Shown here piece by piece: positions 7,386-12,215 of a stretch of DNA of 12,215 nucleotides. Every line of letters starts with the position of its first letter. The first letter of the stretch is position 1. Made by a program: the position numbers and the translations under genes. The notes beneath the pieces were generated by a model that was not told where the DNA came from, did no database searches, and saw nothing but the letters and a program-made list of their open reading frames with translations. This stretch comes from Pyrinomonas sp040289685 (lineage in GTDB: Bacteria > Acidobacteriota > Blastocatellia > Pyrinomonadales > Pyrinomonadaceae). Location: positions 1-12,215 of the forward strand of contig NZ_PSLQ01000084.1 in NCBI RefSeq assembly GCF_040289685.1, given 5' to 3'.

Positions 7386-8558
7386 TCAGGTCTGACCAGC
7401 AACAGCGGCCTCTTCGTCATCGCCGATCGGCAAACGGAAGACGACGCGCGTTCCCAAGCCGCTGTTGCCATCTTCGATCCAGATCCGCCCCCCATGAGCT
7501 TCGATGATGCCGCGCGCGATGGCGAGACCCATTCCACTTCCCTTTCTGCTCGTTCCGCTCTCGCTGATTCGGAAAAAACGATCGAAGACGCGCTCGCGCA
7601 ATTCCACAGGGATGCTCGGCCCTTCGTCTTCGACGGCGATTTCGATCCACTGATCTTCGACGTGGCGCCCTTTGATTCTGATCGGTTTATCGGGCGGCGA
7701 GTACTTCACCGCGTTATCGATCAGAAGGAAGACGACCTCCGAGATGGCATGCGAATCGACCGACACCACCGGCAGTTCACCATCGATGACGAGATCGATT
7801 TGGCGTTTTGCGACCGCAGTTTCAGCGCGTTTGAGCGCAGCTTCGATCAGCTCCTCGGGCGCTTCCCAACGAAGATGAAGACGCAGCTCGCCAGCTTCGA
7901 TGCGCGCCATCTTCAACATCTTTTCGGTGTAACTATTGAGCCGATCACACTCTTCGTCGATCACGAGAAGCATCTCGCGCCGCGTCTGTTCGTCGAGACA
8001 CGCACTTCCGACGCCGTTTTCAAGCAACGTTGTCACCGACGCTTTGATCGAAGTAAGCGGCGTTCGTATATCGTGAGTGACGGCATCGAGCAAAGCCGAC
8101 TTCAACTTTTCGCTGCGCCGCAGCGCTTCGGCATGGCTGGCCTGCTCAAACGCTTCCTTCAACTCGCTGTAAAGCCTTTCGATCTCACGCCGCCTTACCT
8201 CGGCTTCTTCGGCACGTTGGCGCGCAAGCGACGAGAGTTGTCCTGCAGTCAGCGCGACGACCAAAAAGGCGAACAGCGCGACCCAGTTCTGCGGATCAGC
8301 GATGGTAAGCGTCCCGATGGGCGGAAGGAAGAAGTAATTGAAACCGAGCACGGCGATCATCGATCCGAGAAAAGCCGGTCCACTCCCGACAAAAGCGGCA
8401 ATGAACAGGATGACCAGCGTCATGGCCAGCGCAACCGTGGTCGGATTGATCTTCGTCCTCAAAAGCACGAGCGCTCCGATTGCCACAACGACGCTTGTGA
8501 CTGCGAGCACATATCGTGCCGCCAATCCCTTTCGCTCGAACGAACGGTTGAACGACAT
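7386..8558 (-). CDS. kdpD: KdpD-type sensor histidine kinase, short form without the N-terminal sensor half
   Basis: 390 aa. It opens with the DUF4118-type membrane block of KdpD (about residues 15-110, four helices, including AVLGFNYFFLPPIGTLTI). A coiled linker (112-150) follows, then a HisKA dimerisation domain with phospho-acceptor His162 (THDIRTPLTSI), then a HATPase_c domain with N-box DNAVKYS (281-287), G1 DEGPSIP (311-317) and G2 GSGMGLAIARG (340-350). Classical KdpD is about 900 aa, with a cytosolic KdpD/Usp sensor half before the membrane block. That half is absent here: only 246 bp of non-coding DNA separates this ATG from the next gene. The kinase would phosphorylate KdpE encoded downstream. 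The start has only a weak GGA upstream, and an in-frame stop just before it excludes extension. DEGPSIP has Ser where Gly is usual. Confidence 0.9.
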   Translation of the reverse strand: MSFNRSFERKGLAARYVLAVTSVVVAIGALVLLRTKINPTTVALAMTLVILFIAAFVGSGPAFLGSMIAVLGFNYFFLPPIGTLTIADPQNWVALFAFLVVALTAGQLSSLARQRAEEAEVRRREIERLYSELKEAFEQASHAEALRRSEKLKSALLDAVTHDIRTPLTSIKASVTTLLENGVGSACLDEQTRREMLLVIDEECDRLNSYTEKMLKMARIEAGELRLHLRWEAPEELIEAALKRAETAVAKRQIDLVIDGELPVVSVDSHAISEVVFLLIDNAVKYSPPDKPIRIKGRHVEDQWIEIAVEDEGPSIPVELRERVFDRFFRISESGTSRKGSGMGLAIARGIIEAHGGRIWIEDGNSGLGTRVVFRLPIGDDEEAAVAGQT

Positions 8559-8627
8559 CAGTCCATTCGTGGCCGAAATCTCACCGCAAGGCGATTGCGG
8601 CCGAACCTCTTTTCATCATCTGCTTGC

Positions 8628-8633
8628 ATTATA
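8628..8633 (-). promoter_or_regulatory. Candidate -10 box for the kinase/kdpE genes
   Basis: A perfect TATAAT on the minus strand, 69 nt upstream of the kinase start. A TTGTGA lies 19 nt further upstream (8653-8658), a looser -35 with a long spacer. It is the best sigma-70-like signal between the propeller gene's terminator and the kinase. Confidence 0.4.
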
Positions 8634-8729
8634 CGTCGAGACGGAATCCAACTCACAAGAAGATCGCGAGAGCGTCGCACAACGCGGCTCTGAAGATGAG
8701 CCAGAGGTGGGATGAAAACCGGAAAGAGC

Positions 8730-8762
8730 GAGAGGAGCCGACGATGGAAGGCAGCTCCTCTC
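8730..8762 (-). terminator. Hairpin downstream of the Asp-box protein gene
   Basis: GAGAGGAGC and GCTCCTCTC are perfect 9-bp arms with a 15-nt loop, 42 nt after the stop codon at 8805. The minus-strand sequence after it (GCTCTTTCCGGTTTTC) is moderately U-rich. This would separate the propeller gene from the kinase/regulator pair. Confidence 0.45.
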
Positions 8763-8804
8763 CTTCCCCACAGATCTCAGCGCCTGCGAAGGCGTTTGCC
8801 AGCC

Positions 8805-11114
8805 TCAGCGCTGTTCATCGGAAGCAGCCGTCAACGCGGTGCCTCTTTGCGCCACATAGATGCCGCCGGAGTGCGAGCCGACCAGCAGCTTGTTGGCGCT
8901 GCGCTGATCGAAGGCGAGCGCCCACACGCGGCGGCTCGGTAGGTCCGGATCGACTCGTTCCCAAGTCATTCCGGCATCCGTTGAACGGAAGACGCCACCG
9001 CCCATCTCGAAGGCGCTTCCGGTGAAGATCTCATCCGTGTTGTTCGGATTGATCAAAATGCTCGTGAAACTCCCGATGGGAAGGTTTCCGCCGCGACGCA
9101 ACCAAGTCTCGCCGCCATCGCGCGACAGGTAGAAGGTGTGCGCGGTGCCAACGTAAACGTAAGCCGAGCGCTGCGGATCTTGTACAATAGCGTTGACGGG
9201 AGCGATGGTCGGAATGGCTTCGACTCGCTGCCACGTCTCGCCACCATCTCGCGACACGAGAACGCCCGAAGAAGATGTTCCAACCCAGATGGTCTTCGGG
9301 TTCTGCGGATGAGACGAAACGGCCAAAACACGCGCGTCGAACCCATTGCCCAAAGGCACTCGCTGCCAACCTTGCGTTGGATCGTAGGTGCGATACAGGC
9401 CGCTATTGGTCGCGGCGAAGATGCCCGGACGTCCGTCGCGCTCATCGTGCGTCGGGGCAAGCGCGTTGATTGTCTCTTCGGTCAAGAAGACTGGCGTCGA
9501 AGAATCGGCCTTTAAAGCAAGCGCAGCGAGCGTGCGCGAATCGAGTTTGCCGGTTTGCGGCAACCCTTTATCGGACTGGAATTGGCGAATCGCCGCCGCA
9601 GTTTGCGGCCCCATGCGCCCATCCGGCGCGCCGACCTCGTAGCCAGCGGCTTTCAGCGCTTCCTGCACGCGGCGCACCGTCTCATCAGCAGTCGCGCGCG
9701 GTGCGCGCTTGCGCGCCGGTTGCCTCAGCGGCGTGACGGCGGACCAAGACAAACCACGGTCCAACGAGCGATAAAGCCCCATATTGGTTCCCAAATAGAT
9801 GACGTTCGGATCGCGCTGGTCTTGCAAGATAGCGTAGGCGATCAACTGTTTCGGCATGTTGCGCATAGCCGGTTGCCACGTCATGCCGCCATCGTCGCTG
9901 ACGAAGAAAAAGCCGCCGCCAGTGGTGGTGTTAATGGTCGAAGCGTAAATACGTCCCGGACGTTCGCGATCGGCCACCACGGCGTAGATCAACCGCCCGC
10001 TGAAACCGTCGTTACTCATCGCGAAGCTGCGTCCGCCATCGCGCGAAACCATCACGCCGTAATTGTTCGTGCCGATATAGACGACATCGGGGTTATCCGG
10101 ATGCACGGCGATGGCATTGATCTCGAGTTGTTTCGAAGTCATCAACGTCCAAGAGCCATCCGCGCCCCCGCGCGTTGAACGCCATAGACCCTCGGTGGTT
10201 CCCGCAAAGACGATCTCGGGACGCGATGGGTGCTGCATGATGTCGCGCGTGCGGCGCGAACTGGATGGGATGCCCTGAACCTTGCGCCACGTTTCGCCTG
10301 CGTCTTTCGACTCGTAGATTCCGCTGCAGGCCGAAGCGATGATGTGATCCGGATTGCGGCCATCGATCTCGATGGCGAAAACGTCTGAATCGTCAATCAT
10401 CCCCTTGTTGATTTTGCGCCACGTCTGCCCGCCATCGGTCGTCTTGAACGGCAAGTGCCACGATCCGGCATAGATCACCTTGTCGTTGCGCGGATCAATG
10501 GCGAGCGATTCGATGTTGGTGTTGGTCATCCCCGTGGTCGGGAGTTTAATCCACGTCTCGCCAGCATCGTCCGACCGATAGACGCCGTTGTTCGTTCCAG
10601 CGACGAGCACATCGGGCTTGGTCAACGATTGAGCGAGCGAGTGGACCGCTTCTGTCTTCAACTCCTTGGCCTCGCGCCACGTTCGCCCGCCGTCAACAGA
10701 CTTGAAGAATCCGCCCGGTTCCTTGTGCCGATGAGCGCCGACGTAAATGATCTGCGAATCGCGCGGATCGATGATGATATGGTCAACGTATAGCCCCGGA
10801 CGATTAAAACCAGGCAGGCGCGACCAGCTCTGCCCGCCATTGGCGGAGAAATAGATTTGACCGTCGAGCGTTCCGAAATAGATTCTGCGCGCATCTTTCG
10901 GATCAATGACGAGCGAGCGAACGTCACCGCCCATCGGCCCGGTCGCGCGCCAATCGATCAGCGCCGTCGAGCGCGCCTCACCGCGCAATTCAGCTTGCGC
11001 CTTTATGCTCGGAAACAATGTGGTGGCAAGCAGTGTCAACGCGAACGCATAAATTGAAGAGCGCATCCTCACACGCGCTAACCGAAAGCAGCGACGTCGG
11101 GGTTGTCGAATCAT
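8805..11114 (-). CDS. Secreted Asp-box (BNR/sortilin-like) beta-propeller protein with an inserted peptidoglycan-binding domain
   Basis: 769 aa. A signal peptide has an Arg-rich n-region, a hydrophobic core about residues 21-35 and likely cleavage after KAQA at about 41. The mature part has eleven clear Asp boxes of the form S.DGG.TW: near residues 90, 139, 181, 225, 269, 357, 406, 450, 621, 664 and 711. Two degenerate copies also occur (STRGGADGSW near 313 and TYDPTQGW near 576), so about 13 blades, enough for two propellers. Between blades 9 and 10, residues 477-534, is a peptidoglycan_binding_1-type domain (VRRVQEALKAAGY, DGRMGPQTAAAIRQFQ, GLPQTGKLDSRT). No glycosidase active site is recognised, so a binding or scaffold role in the cell envelope is inferred. 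GAGGAG lies 6 nt before the ATG at 11114. An ATG at 11135 would give seven extra residues but has a poorer signal. Confidence 0.85.
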   Translation of the reverse strand: MIRQPRRRCFRLARVRMRSSIYAFALTLLATTLFPSIKAQAELRGEARSTALIDWRATGPMGGDVRSLVIDPKDARRIYFGTLDGQIYFSANGGQSWSRLPGFNRPGLYVDHIIIDPRDSQIIYVGAHRHKEPGGFFKSVDGGRTWREAKELKTEAVHSLAQSLTKPDVLVAGTNNGVYRSDDAGETWIKLPTTGMTNTNIESLAIDPRNDKVIYAGSWHLPFKTTDGGQTWRKINKGMIDDSDVFAIEIDGRNPDHIIASACSGIYESKDAGETWRKVQGIPSSSRRTRDIMQHPSRPEIVFAGTTEGLWRSTRGGADGSWTLMTSKQLEINAIAVHPDNPDVVYIGTNNYGVMVSRDGGRSFAMSNDGFSGRLIYAVVADRERPGRIYASTINTTTGGGFFFVSDDGGMTWQPAMRNMPKQLIAYAILQDQRDPNVIYLGTNMGLYRSLDRGLSWSAVTPLRQPARKRAPRATADETVRRVQEALKAAGYEVGAPDGRMGPQTAAAIRQFQSDKGLPQTGKLDSRTLAALALKADSSTPVFLTEETINALAPTHDERDGRPGIFAATNSGLYRTYDPTQGWQRVPLGNGFDARVLAVSSHPQNPKTIWVGTSSSGVLVSRDGGETWQRVEAIPTIAPVNAIVQDPQRSAYVYVGTAHTFYLSRDGGETWLRRGGNLPIGSFTSILINPNNTDEIFTGSAFEMGGGVFRSTDAGMTWERVDPDLPSRRVWALAFDQRSANKLLVGSHSGGIYVAQRGTALTAASDEQR

Positions 11115-11635
11115 TTCCATCTCCTCGAATACCATTTTGATCTCTTCTCGTTACTGAAAAACGTCCTCAGAGCCAAGCGTTAGGGTCGGGCATTAGCCCT
11201 CGAATCTTTGCCAAAAACGACTTCTCATCTAGCCGGAGAGCGCGGCTCGTTGTGGGATGATCTGGCTCATCCATGCGGTTGCACATCGCTTTCGTGAGAG
11301 CATCGGCTCTTCGCAAGAATCCGCGCAGCAAAAAGCAAAAATTGGACGCGAGAAAAGAATGCGGCTGCCCATTGTTTCGCCGAGAAAGTTATTTGATCCG
11401 CCGCAACATAAACGCGCGCTTCACGTAAAACGAGCGTGTGTAACGAGTCGCTTTATCAACCGAAACCCGCACGCTCCATTTTATGCCGAAGGCCGCTCGC
11501 GCGAGCAAGCGCTTTTTCGACAAAACGGCTTTCGCCGACACTTCGGTTGTACAGAGGGAAGCCCCTTCTTTTCAGTTCCGGGGCGCGGAACCGATCCTTT
11601 GGGCTTTTTCGCGGGGGCAGAGTTACAAAGAGAGG
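11115..11635. other. Intergenic region upstream of the Asp-box gene
   Basis: About 520 bp without a convincing gene. A long plus-strand frame here runs into the OmpA-like gene and has no protein-like composition, so I treat it as a shadow. A nested inverted repeat lies at 11559-11606. I see no clear -35/-10 pair for the Asp-box gene, although its promoter must lie here. Confidence 0.6.
11559..11606 (+). other. Nested inverted repeat in intergenic DNA
   Basis: Outer arms AAGCCC (11559-11564) and GGGCTT (11601-11606) enclose an inner perfect hairpin, GTTCCG (11575-11580) and CGGAAC (11586-11591). On the plus strand the outer arm runs into a stretch of five T, as at a terminator or small-RNA end. 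No plus-strand gene precedes it, so it may be a small structured RNA or chance. Confidence 0.3.
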
Positions 11636-11669
11636 GAGCGGGCAGCGCTAAGTCAAGCGCCACCCGCTC
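11636..11669 (-). terminator. Strong intrinsic terminator after the OmpA-like gene
   Basis: Fourteen-base arms (11636-11649 and 11656-11669) pair completely in RNA, with two G-U wobbles, around a 6-nt loop. The hairpin begins 38 nt after the stop at 11708. A pyrimidine-rich CCTCTCTTTGT follows on the minus strand. Confidence 0.75.
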
Positions 11670-11707
11670 GCAAATTGCCGCAGCTTTCTACGACTCGGCC
11701 ATCGCTG

Positions 11708-12215
11708 CTAGCGACGACGAGGCCGACGACGCGGAGCGCGACGCTCCGGTACCGTCTGCACTTCGCTGGCATCGACAGTCGGCGTCGGCGTCGGCGGCTC
11801 GGCACCTTGCGGCACGATCCAGAGTTCCACCGTCAGCGTCTCGCGGTAACCGCCGTCCACCGTGACGATGCGGCCAGCTTCGATGCCGCGAGTGTTGACG
11901 AGGTAATCCTTGGCTCGCTCTGCACGACGCAGCGCTTCGCCCGCACGTCCACGACGACCGCCGTAAGCGATGATGTAGCCTTGCGCGCCGGGCTGGTTCT
12001 GCAACTGAATGGCGAAGTTATCGAGTCTGGCCTTTTCATCGTTGAAGGCGATGTTGCCGTACTCATCGAACTTCACCGATTCAGCGCGCTGGACCACTGG
12101 CGTCGAGCAGCTCGCCGTGTTGGTGCAACTGGCGTCGAGTCCGCCGATCTCGACGGTCGCCGTCACCGTTTGACCGCCGAGGTTCGCTGTGTCGACTTGA
12201 ATCGTCGGCGTGCCT
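11708..12215 (-). CDS. OmpA-like C-terminal-domain protein, 5' end outside the window
   Basis: 168 codons are visible, open through the right edge; the apparent N-terminal Met at 12166 is an internal GTG (Val). The first part (PTIQVDTANLGGQTVTATVE ... CSTPVV) looks like the end of an Ig/PKD-like beta domain with two Cys (in CTNTASC). The next part (FDEYGNIAFNDEKARLDNFA through RAKDYLVNTRGIEAGRIVTVDGGYRE) follows the OmpA/Pal/MotB C-terminal fold pattern. After it come a Pro/Thr linker and a basic tail ending RRAPRRRPRRR. The usual GHTD/GYTD peptidoglycan-contact Asp is replaced (AYGGRRG), while the Arg of RAKDYL is kept. Near-identical wording occurs, as I recall, in proteins of Blastocatellia, which guides the taxonomic guess. 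It is probably periplasmic or envelope-associated, with an uncertain ligand. Confidence 0.8.
   Translation of the reverse strand, partial: GTPTIQVDTANLGGQTVTATVEIGGLDASCTNTASCSTPVVQRAESVKFDEYGNIAFNDEKARLDNFAIQLQNQPGAQGYIIAYGGRRGRAGEALRRAERAKDYLVNTRGIEAGRIVTVDGGYRETLTVELWIVPQGAEPPTPTPTVDASEVQTVPERRAPRRRPRRR

Noticed and set aside
7494..8693. 399-codon plus-strand open frame opposite the histidine kinase
   Set aside because: It mirrors the kinase gene, whose minus-strand frame has all kinase motifs; the plus-strand product is charged and motif-free.
8781..8794. CGCCT/AGGCG hairpin as terminator of the Asp-box gene
   Set aside because: The stem is only 5 bp with no U-run; the 9-bp hairpin at 8730-8762 is a better candidate.
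11257..11865. Long plus-strand open frame of about 200 codons
   Set aside because: It runs through the terminator and into the OmpA-like gene on the other strand, with Arg/Ser/Ala-rich composition and no recognisable motif; it is a shadow in moderately GC-rich DNA.

Overview
The window carries a Kdp potassium-uptake locus with its two-component regulator. It most likely comes from an Acidobacteriota genome, probably class Blastocatellia. That placement rests on recalled family resemblance: the C-terminal OmpA-like gene at the right edge and the layout of the kdp genes. GC content is moderately high. Every gene I accept lies on the minus strand, so transcription runs from high to low coordinates.

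In transcription order: (1) 11708-12215+ is the 3' end of an OmpA-like protein, closed by a strong terminator at 11636-11669. (2) 8805-11114 is a secreted Asp-box beta-propeller protein with a peptidoglycan-binding domain inserted into it. (3) 7386-8558 is a KdpD-type histidine kinase lacking the usual N-terminal sensor half, and 6500-7213 is the KdpE-type response regulator. (4) About 540 bp of non-coding DNA follows. It ends in four direct repeats of a CTTTACG-like box at an exact 11-bp period, the expected layout for an OmpR/KdpE-family operator. (5) The structural operon then runs: an 85-aa two-helix membrane protein (5702-5959), a beta-barrel outer-membrane porin whose start overlaps it (4173-5705), a 31-aa single-helix mini-protein (4023-4118), kdpF (3926-4015), kdpA (3893-2135), kdpB (2124-91) and the first 26 codons of kdpC (80-1). 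kdpF and the 31-aa gene were found by reading the sequence by eye; both are under 100 nt.

Working together, low K+ or osmotic stress would be read by the kinase, and phosphorylated KdpE would bind the repeat array and switch on the operon. KdpFABC is the high-affinity K+ pump of the inner membrane. The co-operonic porin may supply an outer-membrane route for the ion, though this is inference from gene order.

The most striking anomaly is in kdpA. The reading frame is broken by a net 4-nt insertion inside a (TA)4 tract at 2386-2393. This separates the first 501 codons from the last 78, yet both parts otherwise look intact. It may be a sequencing or assembly error, a recent mutation, a phase-variable TA tract or a recoding site. 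I found no mobile elements, CRISPR arrays, tRNAs or rRNAs.
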